Source of the DNA: Fasciola hepatica
Lineage: Eukaryota > Platyhelminthes > Trematoda > Plagiorchiida > Fasciolidae
DNA: 64,000 nucleotides
Assembly: GCA_948099385.1 (NCBI GenBank)
Contig: CANUEZ040000062.1
Span: 1,984,001 to 2,048,000, forward strand
Reading direction: 5' to 3'
The notes below the pieces were generated by a model, which ran no database searches, was not told where the DNA came from, and was given only the letters and a program-made list of their open reading frames with translations. Every line of letters begins with the position of its first letter. Positions within the stretch are counted from its first letter, which is position 1. A program made the translations under genes and the position numbers. Positions 34,250 through 47,334 of the stretch are shown here, piece by piece.

Positions 34250-37200
34250 CGTGTATAAGGGAAAACGGAAAGAGATCCGTACTTGAGACCTTCAATGAGG
34301 ATAATTCGACGGAGAGTTTTCTTGGGTTATACACCTTATCTTTGGAAGTGTCGGATAATGAAAAACATCAAAACAGCTCTATGCCACGGGAATTGAACTT
34401 TTGAACGATGATATATATTGTAGCAGTAGGCTAATTCAGCCAGTCAGTAGTAGATAAATATATATAATGAAACTAGAAAGAGGAAGTCAGTAAAAATTAT
34501 TTGAACTCAGTGAGGATATTCATTCGGACAAACGGTTCCCTAACACTACGGTGACTCTCGTCGGACCAACAAGCAGCAGATAAGTCTTAACAGAATTGCA
34601 GTATGCAGAATTTTGAGTAAGCAGGATTTTGAACCTTCAGCGTGTGGATTATGCACACATTGTTTTTACCTAAAATTCCCTATGTACAGGACGACGAATC
34701 TTTGTAATTATTTTTCAGGAATAAACTGTCCATGCTCAATAAATTATTTGTTAATGAGAGAGTCAATGAGTGCATCCCTGGATATGCCGCTGCATTTAGA
34801 GATGAATCATGGTGATTGGAATACCAAGTTCAAATCAGTTTTCAAAAGACCGGGGGAAATAAACGAAAGGCTGTACAACCGGCGAGAACACACGAAGTTC
34901 CAAATTTGGCAAAAGAACTGTTTTGGGGACCGAAGGTAATATTTATCTGAGTGAGAAAATGCCAACTCCCTAACTTTTTCACGTGGCTAACTGATTTTCT
35001 GCTTGGATATGTTCTTTTTGACATCCAGGTGTCATGGCTTTGCACCGACCTTCGGCAGTAGCACAAGACAATACCATATTATCAGTGTATGAATTGACTT
35101 TACTCTTCGTCAGTAGTCAAATATTTACAAGACAAATGAATGTTGGCAAGAAGTAAGTTCATGTTGATCACACTCCAACGATTTGTCCGAGGGACCAATA
35201 ATTAATTGCTATGATAGGAAAGTGTCGAAACAATGGCACCAATCTATCTTTACCAATCAAATGTAAATAAACAAGCAGTTGTAAATGCAAAATACTCACA
35301 AACGGCTGTTAGTAGTACCAGGATCTCGGATGCGTTGACCACAAGATAAAACAAAACTAGAAAAAATGCTGACACGTTGTTCACTAGGGTGGGTCATCGA
35401 GTAGATCACACAAAGAATTTAGTTTCTTTTTGCAAAATTTGCACATAACCATTTCAAGATCATAAACGTCTTGACAATGTTTGTTTGTCAAGTGGTCAGG
35501 ACATGCACAAATTTACGCTCTCTTATCTTTTTGACATTTTGGTAAAATTCACATATGACAACATCGATGGCAATATGTTCCAGTGCTCAGATACCAAGGG
35601 TTTACGGGAGGTTCACAGTCCCAACCCCACAAAATACGAAACTTCACGATCATTGTGGTACGTCGTTGTCGGTTATGCTACAGTTGATCGTGATGACGGG
35701 ACAAATGAGGAAAATAAGATGAATTTCATACGCGCATACACAAATGCGCATTATTAGTAAGGTGCCAAGATGGCTTACCAAATGATATGAGCATTTGCAA
35801 TCCAACAGACGTCATAGATCACTGTTTAGATCCGATACGGAGGAGCCAAAAGTTCTCGTCGAGGGTATGAACCAAACAGGGACCGTGAGAGACTCTTCAT
35901 CGGCGACATCTGCTTTTGTCCCACATTCCGGAAAGTACATGCCATTGTACCTAGTACCTAGTGCCCAGATAGTAATTCACTCGAAACTGAGTGAGTAATC
36001 CAGTATTGGCAATAATGGCAATAATGAAAACAACACGTGGAGCGTCGATATTTCGATACGCTGCATGCATCGTTTAGCAGTCCAGTAAATTATACTCTAT
36101 CTATCCTGATACTGCTCCTGCCTTACGTATCTATCCATTAGTATATTCAAAGTAGTATTGGTTCGTAGAGTTGTTGCCTGGTGCTCAGAGAGAAGTTGAG
36201 AGCTCAGAAGAGTTGTTATTTAATAGAGCCGAAAAGGTCCTCTCTGCGAATTATTACCAATTTGAAAAATTATTTCCAAAGTAAACAGTGAAGTTGGGCA
36301 ACTCGTGCGTCGTCTACAGGGCAACTGTCAGCACGATTCTCAGCTCAGCTCCAATCAAGTCGTTGCATCATTTTTAATTGATGATTTATTGTTGAACCTC
36401 CTAATTTGCCCCTGGTTTTATTTAACTCATTCTAGTCGACCATTTAATCGAGGAATATAAAATTAACACCGACAGCACAGTGATCTGCTTGCTCTACTAA
36501 TGTATGACAGGGAAAAAATTATAACGCACATTAAGGCGCGAACAATCTAGCAACTGATACAAGTAACCAGAATAATTTCAGCGAATAATCAGGCATAATC
36601 AAATACAAGCTCACAGAGGGGTGAGCAGAAAGGTAGGGCTTTTATATATGATTTCTATGGTAATGGACAAAAAATTACCGTGTTCGTCACTGACCGAGTG
36701 ATAGATTATCAAACTGCAACGGGAATCCAGTCATTCAGGAACCTACTAATGATAGAAGATGCGTGCGCGTAGGTCTAGATATAAATCAAGTGAAGTGGCA
36801 TATAAAGTAGGGTAAATATGCTCGGGCGAATGCAAAATCTCTGTAGGTTAATGATACTGTCGAATTAAATAACGGAAATAGTACGTATGGGATTTAAGGC
36901 TTTATAAATGGTTTTTCATTCTGGTTAGCGAGTTTTACTAAAGTGATCAAGCAAGATTTTTATTCATTCATTCAAGCCAAACGAGGTATTTAGGTGAAGC
37001 CCCAAAAAATCCGCAAGAACTGTTAGGAATCTCAGTGCCTTCTGGCTGGAGGTGCTAATTGTGACGCACCTACCAGATGCAGGGTGCCAGGTATTTTCCA
37101 AACGAAGAACTTGCAAGACTATTTTTGAAACCCTAGATTGATATCAAACTGTGAGCTGGCTGAATTGTTACGTGAGTATAATTGCCATGAGAACTACACC

Positions 37201-38390
37201 TCAGTTTTGCTCGATTACCTCTTGGAGTGTCTCTTCCAGGATGGAGAGCTGAACGAATTCTAAGCAGATATTGGCCTACTTGCTGATCCGATTACCTACT
37301 CGTTAGTAGTGTGGTTCAATGTACGAAAACTTTATTTGCTGCACCTTCATGGATCCACGGAAAGATTCTAAGCAATATCCTGCGAAAAAATTCCTTTTTG
37401 ATGTGCTATTAAAATTGCGTGTCTCCTATTTACTAAATTAGTGAAATTCTGTGGTTCGGAGTGTGAATTTCTCCATAGAAACTGAAGTTTAACCGAAGAC
37501 GATCCTATGACCTTGATTTCAAGGCGAGGCATTCAAAATGTGCCTGCCATCAACGGCGAAATTGCAGTACAACGCGAGTTAGTGAGATTTCCTTCATGGA
37601 GGTTTTCGTCATTTCCGCTTCTTTCTGTTACGCATATATACGATGAAAAATCAACAGCGAAACCCGTCCCTGGTAGGATCATCGTTAATTCACCTTTGGT
37701 CGAAACCGTTTGTGTTTATTTGATCTTTATGGTTTTAAAAATTATTTATATTCTACGGTTTATAACATCCGAACTTTCAAGCTTCAGGCTTGTCAGTTAT
37801 AGCAAACAAGATCGCCCAATTTCAAATTCCTAGAGAATCAACTAATCCATAATTTTGCATTTCCAACCTTTGTTCGGTACAATATTAAAAAAACAAGAAT
37901 AAAACTTTATTGGGGAAAAAGTATTTTTTCATTGAAATTTCGACAACACCTGTAAATGCTCGTAATAGATTTCTTCCTACTACAAGGTTTTTCCATGAAT
38001 CGACGGGCATTTTATAAGTCAGGGGTACAGTAGCTCCTCACCTCAAGATTACAAAAATCTCTGCAAGAAAATTTTGTCTATAGAAAATCTCCTACCATAC
38101 AACAAACCCCCAGAACCGAGCAAGAAAAACGTTCACTGGGATTTTACCCCCGGGCGAGAAACATTTTCGGGTCAAATACTTTTGAAAATTTGGTTTCCCG
38201 AGCAAAATTGGTTAGACATGTTTGTCTAAGAGTATAATATCAGTTTGCTTGCTCGTTTCCACACATGACCTATTAGGACCTTATGCGGTTTCCCAATCAC
38301 AGTCACGAGGTTTGGTTGCAGATTATCTTTATTAGTGCAGTGGGCCTCTGAGGCTCTGGGGTGTGCTCCTCCGACTACATTCGTGCATAA
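34250..38390. other. No recognisable gene
   Basis: About 4 kb without supported coding sequence. A 108-codon open frame at 37,507-37,833 has no recognisable motif. A B-box-like AGTTCAATTCC on the minus strand near 34,395 lacks a convincing A box. Confidence 0.45.
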
Positions 38391-38395
38391 CTATG

Positions 38396-38397
<2 letters not shown>

Positions 38398-38445
<48 letters not shown>
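38398..38445. repeat. (AT)n microsatellite
   Basis: Nearly 50 bases of uninterrupted AT. Confidence 0.98.
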
Positions 38446-38447
<2 letters not shown>

Positions 38448-38449
38448 CA

Positions 38450-39780
38450 TTGTATTCTCTAGGCCTTTGGGTTTGTTGGGAGCTAACCACGCTGACTAAG
38501 TCTTGCTTCGGTCAGTTAGCAATAATGTTCAGGACGTTAGTTGTTTGGGAGTGGGAGAGTTTCCGTCGCATGCTTAGACAGTGATAAACTGAGCAGTAAT
38601 CCTGATAATATTCAGCTGTTTTTGTATGAAATTTCGATGAACCCTAATAAGACGCATTGCAAATTCATGCTTTTTGCTCCCAAATCGGTAAGTTGACATA
38701 TGTCCTTCTGGTTCACTTTACTTCGTAGAATGTTCAAAAGACGCCAAATGCATCTTTTTTAGCCCACTCCGCGTTGCAAATGATACTAATTCCTTTTGAC
38801 CATCTCACTACTGTGTTAATCGAGAAGAAATAAGAGAATATTATGGTGCCTCGGATCCGCAAGTAACTGATTCATTTTCCGGATAAATTCTTTAAACTGG
38901 CGTATACAAGCGTATGTTAACAAATAAGCTGTATGGCATTTGGTTTATCAGTGTAAAAATGGATTTTGTGTTATTCTGTGTTGGGTCATTGCTGTAGAGG
39001 AATTTCTCTAGCACGAGAGTGTCCCAATGTGTTATGGATCCCCTCACAAGTTTTCAAACTGCATAGCCTGGTATGCTCAAATAAAAGAAGGCTGAGGCAG
39101 AGTGATCACTTGTACTGATATAAGCTATCTGACAGTAAAGATTAAAATGTGAACATAACAGAGACACGGCTGTGTGGATATCTGTGTCACTTTACGGTAC
39201 AAGGTACTGAGTAACTTGAAGCAGACGAGGTGCCTGTGCTGGTGTGTATCTGTACATGCATATGAGTGTGAAACAACGCGGGGAAAAGTGTAGACACACC
39301 GTGACAAAGTGAATCTGGACGTGTCTCTAGGTGTCACACATTCATTGAGAGTGCGGAACACGTAGATTGTCTAGGTGGATGCAAACGACTGCACTGTCTC
39401 ACAGCAACAACCAGGCGGGATTGAAGTACAGTGATTTGATAAGAGTAAACCAGTGATTGAGAAAAACAGTTCTCAGAATGTATTATAGGCACGAGAAGCC
39501 TAGATCTTAGACTTGCGGCGTTCGACTTTTGGATGCGAGAAATCCGAGTGGATTTCCTATGATTTAAAAATAGTTCTGGTGAAAACCATGTGAATGAAGG
39601 AAAACTTCATACGCAAGTGTGCCACCGAGCGTAGCATTTTGCCGTGTTCCCAGATGCTCCCAACCACCCAGTAGTCGGGTCATTTGAAGCCGAACCTGAG
39701 TCTCACACGTACCGTGCTCACAGATTCGGATTTTCATGAATTGCTGTCATCTAGTGAACTGAAAAACATGATTCATTTCT
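38450..39780. other. No firm gene; possible retroelement scrap
   Basis: Around 38,600-38,690 the plus strand can encode MNPNKTHCKFMLF, which resembles the LNxxKT step in non-LTR reverse transcriptases, but it is too short to classify. Confidence 0.3.
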
Positions 39781-39825
39781 CAGGCTCTACTTATTTTGGA
39801 ATATGGTCCATTAACAGAATGCATT

Positions 39826-40529
39826 AGTGGGCATGTATTGTAACACGGTAACGAACGCGCCCACCACACCCACAACGACAACGACGGCATTTCGATACGG
39901 ACTCAGAGACAAACACAGTGGTCGGATGGGTGCTGTAAGCAGCACAATTCCATGGGGACTGCACGTGCACGATCTGCAAAGGCATAGAAAGAATGAAAAT
40001 CCGATGAACCAAAGCCTAGTAAGTGCATAAGCAAGTACCAACACTTACCGTCATAGCTAACTCCTTAGGATATTCTAGGATGCCTATGGGAAACATTCAA
40101 ACGAATGCTTTGAATGAAAGCGATATATTGTAAAGAAGAAGGTGAGACGAGTGAAAAGCACATATACTTGAGCAACCGGATAATTTCAGTCTGTAAAACA
40201 AGTAAAACCGTTTATATGGTTCCTTTTCCAGAGTGCGATGTAGCAATATCGATCCCCTGGCAGCCTGAGTATTTCTGTTCCTTTCCGGCAGGATGTCCAC
40301 CGCTATTAGGCTAATCCTTTGAACCGCCATTCCCGTTTGGTTGGTTCGATTGGTCTGTGTGACAGCTTAATCGGCAGCCATTCACCTGGGCTGTCTTTTC
40401 AATTGCCTCAGATCTCACTGAGTTCCCCTGACGACTCCGCATACCTCTTTTCGTCTGTTGTGGGACGCTTTTGATATATTTACCATCCATTTTCTGGTCT
40501 GCTGACCCGATCGGTTCGATATTCGTCAT
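39826..40529 (-). CDS. Candidate two-exon gene with a cysteine-rich end
   Basis: A model inferred from splice signals only. Exon 1 runs from ATG 40,529 (good A at -3) to 40,386, encoding 48 residues (MTNIEPIGSADQ..., ending EKTAQ) before a CAG/GTGAAT donor in phase 0. A strong acceptor (pyrimidine tract, then TTTGCAG) at 39,974 opens exon 2 in phase 0. It encodes HVQSPWNCAAYST, TVFVSESVSKCRRCRCGCGG and reaches a stop near 39,826. The intron would be 412 bp. The cysteine cluster is suggestive of a secreted or zinc-binding domain but I recognise no family. The plus strand is also open across exon 2, so the strand is uncertain. Exon 2 could end earlier at another donor. Confidence 0.3.
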
Positions 40530-41806
40530 GTTCTGTTAACACGGCACTTCCCGCTGCAATATGATGACGTACGCCAGACAGCTCACGGGACGGCCAGATC
40601 GATGTAATAATGATAGCAACGACTACTAAGCGTTAGTGTTCAGCATAGAAGCAGGTGCAAACCAACAAATCATTTGAAAATAAGCTTTGCAAGAGATCGC
40701 AGAGTGTGGTCAAGAAACGACAAAAATAGCCTCAACGTAGTTAGAATGATCCCAAGAATACGTTTTTCGAGGTTCCACTCCCTGCAGCCCCATCTGTGGG
40801 ACTTGATCATCGTCCAACTAATTATTTACGTTTGATTTGTTGCGAGATGAATCTTCTTGTGAGGAGAGTGATTACCGACCGTCTAAATACTCTTTCCGAC
40901 ACCAGCCAATCATCTTTCAAATCCTGAATATATAAACAGAAGTTGGTTGCGAAGAAGTCCAAGTAGAGCACGTTTGATAGGTTGCTTCGGATTGACTAAT
41001 TTGTCAAAGAAAATCGCCGAGAGGATTTGTCTATTAGAAGTCCCGTTAAATTAACATCAATATTCATATTCTGATAATTTTCGTTCCTTCGAATTTCATG
41101 GATCTTCCGGGAAAATGGAATTTTACCGGAACTGATCGGTTGTCTTCAACAGATATGCATTTTGCCTGAATGCGAACACACGGACAAACGCGCTCTGAAA
41201 GATAGTCTACCGTAGGTTCACTGCACCTTGTCGGACCCGAAACTGTGTGAACCCATTCGATGTAACCCTTTGAAACATTACGTGGGTAATTTTTAACTAC
41301 GCCAGCCCAATACGATTGTGTTGATCATCCAACGTGCTGTGCTCAAAACGATCACGGGCGGGTGCATGGATAGTCGCCGAAAAAAGCACAAACTCAGCTA
41401 ATTGATACTCCTCCGCACCTGGTTTGTCAGATTTCTGTGCCCATTAATTACAACCAGCAACAGACTGCGTGTGCTTCAAGATGTTCCCGGACGAGATTGA
41501 TAAATATTTTGGAAAATTCACATTCAGAATGGGAAAAATGCCTGTTATCAAATAATGATCAGTACAGGAGTACTACATCGACCACTCCCGTTACCACAGT
41601 TGACAAAAACCTGAGTTGAATATGTAAGATAAAACAAGTCGTGAAATACTGATGGCACACAAGGACGTATACTTATGAAATTACTCTGATTAAAAGGTAT
41701 AAAAATCCCGATTACAGAAACCACTGAAAAAAAGCGTCGTTATTTGAGGAGGCAATGGCTTTTTGAATTGATCATTCCTTTAAACAATTTGCTTATTAAT
41801 TATTCG

Positions 41807-41808
<2 letters not shown>

Positions 41809-41845
<37 letters not shown>
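41809..41845. repeat. (AT)n microsatellite
   Basis: Uninterrupted AT, about 37 bases. Confidence 0.97.
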
Positions 41846-41849
<4 letters not shown>

Positions 41850-43621
41850 AGGTTTTCGATGATTTCTTTGCCAAACGTCCAGTAGCTTATCCTGGCAAAA
41901 GTTCGAAGATAGTGCATGATATAAATTACTATTATTATCATTCTTGCTATTACCGTTAGGTTTGTGATGGCATGCGGCCTACTGTAATTACGTAATCTAC
42001 ATTACTCTGATAAATGTGCACGGAGCTCACAATTCTAAAACTACCAAAGTTGTAAAGTTAATTAGTTTTAAAATGTGAAGTTCAAATCCATCACATGGGG
42101 TTCACATCACGGATAAATAAGCATGTACCCTGTCAGAAACAGATTTTTTGTCAAAGTGTCTACCGTACGTATTCCTTGATTGAAAAATCCCCTAACACAA
42201 AGAACGCTATGTTATCTCGCGGATTCACAGCAAATTCCTTGTGGATTTTAGCCGCAATGGCAAAAATATTTCAGTCTATCCCAAATACGTAATCGTCACC
42301 TCAAAGCCATATGAGTGTGGTCAGTTAAGTATGCATACGATTTCAGTAATGACGAAGTCAAATTCCCTCCGATCCTAAGCCCTTTATTCTATCGGCACTT
42401 AGAATAGCATTGACATCTTTAGTTCTCATCGACCCAGCGTTCTTATTGCAGATATTTCCTGGATTGTGGTCGTTAGCAGAAGCACTATTTCACTGGTTTT
42501 TACTGGGTAACAAGATTTGTCGGCTGAAAATCTAGTGTATATAAAACGGATAAGATTTTACTCGCACTACTATGCAAACATAATGTTGGAAGATTTTTGA
42601 ATCCATTCAACCATAGAAGAGAGTTTCCATTGATTGTTTTTAGGACGAATAAAACAAGACAAACTGATTCAGCTTTGGGCTAATACAAGGTCGGAATCAA
42701 GTACCAAACAAGGCTAGTCACATCACACATTCTCGAATTAATTCTAACTGTGATCGATTAACTTAGCTGATGAGTGTATGGTATACAATAAATCTTGTAA
42801 AGCATACAAAATGTTGTGTTTGGTAAATCTTTCCTAAGAAATCCACTCCACAAACAAAGAAATCACAGCACTCGTGGCACAAGATGATGTGGAATGTCGT
42901 AAAGCCATGCCTTTGCAGTACTGTCAAAGTTGTCCTAAACAGTGTGAAATTCATCCCCGTCATGACCGAAGTGATTCCGGAGTATATAATCGAAATTATT
43001 TTCTGAGCAAATCTTCATTTTGAAATATGATGCTCCACGGCTTGGCTCCATGGCTCAGCAACAATGCGATTCTTACGACTGCATCCTAACAATCCCTGTG
43101 TGAATGTAAATAGGGATACTTTTCTGCACTGGAGGAAGGGAGTACGATTTACACGTCACACTATGGGAAGAAAAGTGAGGTACTTTATGAAGAACGAGAT
43201 AAATAACAGTTCATTCACAAATTTAATGAGTTCTATGTCCACAAGGCTGTAGAAGATCACCAAACATGACGAAAAACTGGCGGGATTCTAAAAAACACTG
43301 GCCTATTGTGATAATATAGTAGTAACCTTCCTCGCACTCTGCGGTTTGCGTTTTATATACTCATATGGCAGGGTCAATGGCGTAAATGAAATGTCAAATT
43401 AAAAGAATATACTGCAGAATTTTTGTCCCTTAAAAGGAAGAACATACAGAACGCCTTTGCACGTATAGAAAACAAAAGGCTGTTGTGGGCAAAACAAAAT
43501 ATGGGGTCAGGGAACCACTTTGTATGAATTCCAACAACAAGGATATCCGAAGACATTCGAAAATACCCGTACGAATGTGTGCATGTGGATATCTATTCGT
43601 TCAGTGTGAATGGATGGGTAA

Positions 43622-43656
43622 ACGAATGAATGAATGAATGAATGAATGGATGGATG
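43622..43656. repeat. (GAAT)n / (GGAT)n tandem repeat
   Basis: About seven GAAT units followed by two GGAT units. Confidence 0.95.
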
Positions 43657-45194
43657 AATAAATAAAACTCCGTTCCTAACTCCACGTATATGGGGGCATC
43701 GCATCACCTATACTTTAGGATTGATCCGACTGTTCCATGATTTGAATGGAATCTCATGTTACTGGCATTGCTCCCACATGATGATGATTCTTTTAGTTTA
43801 ATGATCCAGAAAATTCGGACGTTAGCCGGGTAGTTTGAAACAGTTGAAAATTGTAGTGCCTACTTCACAAGTCACACTGGACTGATCAGCGAAGCAGACC
43901 TAATATTCTGCAACGAGTCTTGAGCGAATTCGGGCTTCCTGAATGATACCATGGAAATGAAATTTGTAGAACTAGTAGACGGGCATGTCCAGGGATTATA
44001 TATATATATATATATGCGCTGATCAGAATGATAATGCCGCAGAATGCGTTGAGTTTCCGTATGATGTAGATTGCCGAGTCACTGGTACCTCACGCGACAG
44101 AGATTTGCCCCACTCTTAACTGAATTTTCTTCTGTACAGCTTCAAGAACTGGAGCGAGCTTTTTCAAATGCTGTTTGACCAGAACGATGCGGAATCGACA
44201 TTCCGTCATGCTTGACTCTACCTTGTTTTGAAATAGCCTTTGAACCCAACGGCGTGATCAATATTAAATTGGTTGTTATTTACTGAAGGATACCGTAGAA
44301 CATTACACTGAGTGAATGGACTCTTTGAGTGATCACTTTCGTAGTTCTACGGTCACGTTAATCGTCTTTGATGTGTTCCATCTTTTATTTTACATCCATA
44401 TTTCTCATGCTCAGGTCAGAGCTTATCAGTTGGTCCGGTTGATAGTAACCTAATCATCACTCTATTTAGGTCACAATCCACTTCCGTGCATTGTTTTCTC
44501 ATCCCCCGTTAACCGATACACCATGTCCACAGTGCACACACAGACACAACTACGGCAGTCGCAAATTATCCTTAACTTATTGGCACTCTGTTGTTGTCTT
44601 TGCTATTCCCTTTGCGTGTGCTAGAATTCAGTTGTGTTGGACGCTTTGAACCTCTTTTAACAATCAATAGGCGAACATTCCTAGGGTGAAAAGGTGTACA
44701 TTCATGTGATTCTCTATCACTCATGCCAGAAAGAAAGTGTGAGCTACGAAAACAAAACATAAATAACGATATCCTCTTAGTCCCCTGAGCAAATAAAGAT
44801 CACGTGCTTAAATCAGAATCCATTTACATTGATCAAGTCGACTGCTCACATTTATTTTGAAAGGACTCTTCCCTCTCTGCTCTCCAAATTTGATTGTCGA
44901 CGATCGGTGATGAAATAAAGAGAACGAGAGGCAATTACGCTTATTGTGGAATTAAACAAAGAAAGAGAGAAAAGAAAAAGATGGTAATTACGTAATAAAT
45001 AGGAACTATGAAATTCTGAGGAAGGTAAAAATAAGAGAAAAATAGTCTATAACTCTGTAGAGGAAATATGAGGTGAATCCTCTTGATGAATCTCGAGTGC
45101 TCCTTTAGTGACAGAAAACAAGATAACAGTGACCGTTTTCATTCATGAACAAGGTGATACGTCTCAAGTTCGACCAGTCACACCAGATCACCAG

Positions 45195-45470
45195 GACTTG
45201 TTTAATTGCTCGGTCCGATGCGCCGTTCAATGGATGGTTTAGTCCCACTGGCAGACAGTGCGTCAGCACCGGTCCCTACCGAGCCCACGAAACCACGAAC
45301 GGCAGGAAAGCCGATCGATGGCGTGAATCGATGGATGAGGGACGAATCCTGTCAGCAGCATTCAAGCCTCAAGGCGAGGTCGTCCACACCACTCGGACCA
45401 ATGCGTTGTGTGCAACGGGTGGGCACATGCGACAGCAACCTCGATAGTCTTTGTTTTTCGCCAGTAAAAC
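45195..45470 (+). repeat. Unclassified dispersed repeat (copy 2, left part)
   Basis: Matches 22,050-22,325, with the GC-rich core almost identical. The repeat is interrupted at 45,471 by the mariner-type element and resumes at 46,841. Confidence 0.75.
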
Positions 45471-45472
45471 TA

Positions 45473-45675
45473 CACATTTTCCCATGAAGCTTCAGCTAAA
45501 ACCCGCAATTCTCTAGCCACGACCCACAATCATTTAGTAACGACCCACCATTCTTTAGCCACGAACTATCGTTCTTTAGCCTTGATGCACAACCTTTAAC
45601 CATGCCGCTGCAAGCCAGTCAGGTCAAAAGTATCGGAATATAATGACATCAAGAGATATTGGAACAATTTATTTT
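45473..45675. repeat. Left terminal inverted repeat
   Basis: About 203 bp, complementary to 46,637-46,838 with a few mismatches and a 1-base length difference. Confidence 0.9.
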
Positions 45676-46156
45676 TGGTCTCATCAATATAAAACCTCAA
45701 AGTTGCAGTAGGTGATCGTTGCAGCCAATCGGCATATTTTTCTCGTCTGGATTTGACTGTGTTCCGCTTCACTGATTGAAAAGTCAGCTTTTTCACTGAA
45801 TAGTGACGCCCATCCAGCAACCGATCAACGGATGACTTGCTGACTGTTATGCTTGGGAAATCCTTCTCTGTCCTTTCCCTCTACAGCCTCAATATGCTTG
45901 TGGAGTTTTCGTCCACCATTTCACACAAGTGCCTGACAAACTTGTTGTTGAACTCCGTCTTGTAGGACCCAGATGTGAATCCCGTTTCCATATCTGTAGC
46001 TGCAATAGCATGACATGTTTTGATCTTGATGTTGAGGTGTTTGACAACGTCGTTAAAATCAGTTCCTCTTCATGAGCTTTTGATTATCTTCCGTCGATCT
46101 TCAGCGCTGGTGAAACGATACGATCTTTTCTTCTCGTCTATATTAACTCGCTCCAT
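45596..46156 (-). pseudogene. Decayed Tc1/mariner-like transposase, N-terminal half
   Basis: Starting at ATG 46,156, one frame runs to 45,596 with two in-frame stops (after KIIKSS and after TSILRL). It has the layout of IS630/Tc1-type transposases: N-terminal helix-turn-helix region, VSKSSVDRLLDGRHYSVKKL, RREKYADWL, then FYIDET, whose D is the first catalytic aspartate. Immediately after IDETK the frame enters the left terminal inverted repeat, so the rest of the catalytic domain (second D and last D/E) is missing. It cannot be active. Confidence 0.72.
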
Positions 46157-46636
46157 AGTGTCAAGAGGTGATGCGTACGGTGCCACGTAAAATATGGCGA
46201 ATACTATCACAAACGGCCGCGGTGTGATTATATCGCCCGACTGCCTCTGAACGAAATACCAACCAATCGACAACGGACCTCCCCAAGCAATGATAAAAAG
46301 TCACAAACAAGCAGCCCTGTAAGTAAAATCTGTAATGTAATAAACGGTACTCTGTTTTGCATTTCAAGTCAGAGACGGTTATCGTAAGTACACACCCATT
46401 ATTGTCATCAGTCTATTTATGCTGCAACATATGACACCTTACTATCACCGAAATCGCAACAGTGATAAGGGCTGTGCCACACGGTTTGACGATACGGGCA
46501 CATCGTTTACACCTTCTCCAATCAATTTGCGGTGCACCATTTGATACCATTATCACGGTCAACTGCGCGGCGTATGATCGTCACACTTTCTCATTTGTTC
46601 CGTTAGCTTTGCAAACAAATCTTTGTAAAGGAAATA

Positions 46637-46838
46637 AAATAAATTGTTCCAATATCTCTTGATGTCATTATATTCCGATACTTTTGACCTGACTGGCTTG
46701 CAGCGGCATGGTTAAAGGTTGTTCATCAAGGCTGAAGAACGATAGTTCGTGGCTAAAGAACGGTGGGTCGTTACTAAATGATTGTGGGTCGTGGCTAGAG
46801 AATTGCGGGTTTTGGCTAAAGCTTCATGGGAAAAGATG
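46637..46838. repeat. Right terminal inverted repeat
   Basis: Complementary to the left arm at 45,473-45,675. Confidence 0.9.
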
Positions 46839-46840
46839 TA

Positions 46841-46905
46841 GATGATTCTGAGGCAGATCTGAGTTCTCACTAGAGCTAGAAGGGCGGGACGAAACAGGCA
46901 TGTTC
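46841..46905 (+). repeat. Unclassified dispersed repeat (copy 2, right part)
   Basis: GATTCTGAGGCAG and GAGTTCTCACTAGAG match 22,331-22,375. With 45,195-45,470 this rebuilds one repeat copy on either side of the mariner insertion. Confidence 0.7.
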
Positions 46906-47110
46906 TCCAAAATTGACTTAGCGAAAGTGTATTTAAAAATACTAACAGAAGCTCCATCGTCGGAAACAAAATATTGCAACCAAGCAATCTCAGTTTATAC
47001 TCCGGGGAAGTGCAGTTATACGTCTTGGGCTACACTGAATTCAAAGAAAGGTATATACCCACTTTCCAATGCTTCTATCCCTTATTTAATGCCTCTTTAT
47101 CGAAAAGCTT
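46900..47110 (+). pseudogene. Gypsy-like reverse transcriptase scrap
   Basis: MFSKIDLAKVYLKI corresponds to the FSKIDLxxAYxQI step of Ty3/gypsy reverse transcriptases (compare [13 protein letters not shown] in the pol at 9.6-12.9 kb). The remainder of the 70-codon frame is not recognisable. It begins directly after the unclassified repeat. Confidence 0.5.
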
Positions 47111-47119
47111 GACTGAGCT

Positions 47120-47330
47120 GCGGTAAGTTGTCCAATACTATTAACGATTTATTCCTAATTCTGTGGTTATCGATCCACCAGTATTAGCATTACAGAGCAC
47201 ATAACAGTAGAAATGGAAAATAGCCAAAACGAATGGTTGCCGAGAATTATTATTCGCTGAACAGCAGAAAGACCTTTGCGAAAGTCATTTTCCGCCTCGA
47301 TCTCTGCAACTGTGGTTACTTTACTTTTAC
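47120..47330. other. No recognisable feature
   Basis: Short AT-rich stretch between the gypsy-like scrap and the GC-rich island. Confidence 0.5.
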
Positions 47331-47334
47331 ACGA

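Larger units (their letters stand above)
40540..45185. other. No recognisable gene; a few microsatellites
   Basis: About 4.6 kb, AT-rich. It contains (AT)n at about 41,809-41,845, GAAT repeats at 43,622-43,649 and a short AT run at 43,999-44,015. Frames of 60-70 codons show no motif. Confidence 0.5.
45473..46838 (-). mobile_element. Tc1/mariner-type derivative with long terminal inverted repeats
   Basis: A 1,366-bp element bounded by TA at 45,471-45,472 and 46,839-46,840. Terminal inverted repeats of about 203 bp (45,473-45,675 and 46,637-46,838) begin CA then a TTTTCCCATGAAGC block and contain several TAGCCACGA-like subrepeats. The uninterrupted repeat at 22 kb reads AAACTAAATGATTC where this locus has AAACTA, the element, then TAGATGATTC. 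That is a direct empty-site comparison showing TA duplication. Internal coding sequence is a broken transposase N-terminal half on the minus strand. The element is non-autonomous. Confidence 0.85.

Noticed and set aside
34390..34440. B-box-like AGTTCAATTCC on the minus strand
   Set aside because: No convincing A box or shared SINE body; could be chance.
37507..37833. 108-codon open frame as a host exon
   Set aside because: No strong acceptor, no recognisable protein features; donor-like GTGAGA alone is insufficient.
38600..38690. Reverse transcriptase scrap MNPNKTHCKFMLF
   Set aside because: Too short and isolated to support a call.
42765..42820. CTGATGAG at 42,768 as a hammerhead
   Set aside because: No GAAA block at usable distance.
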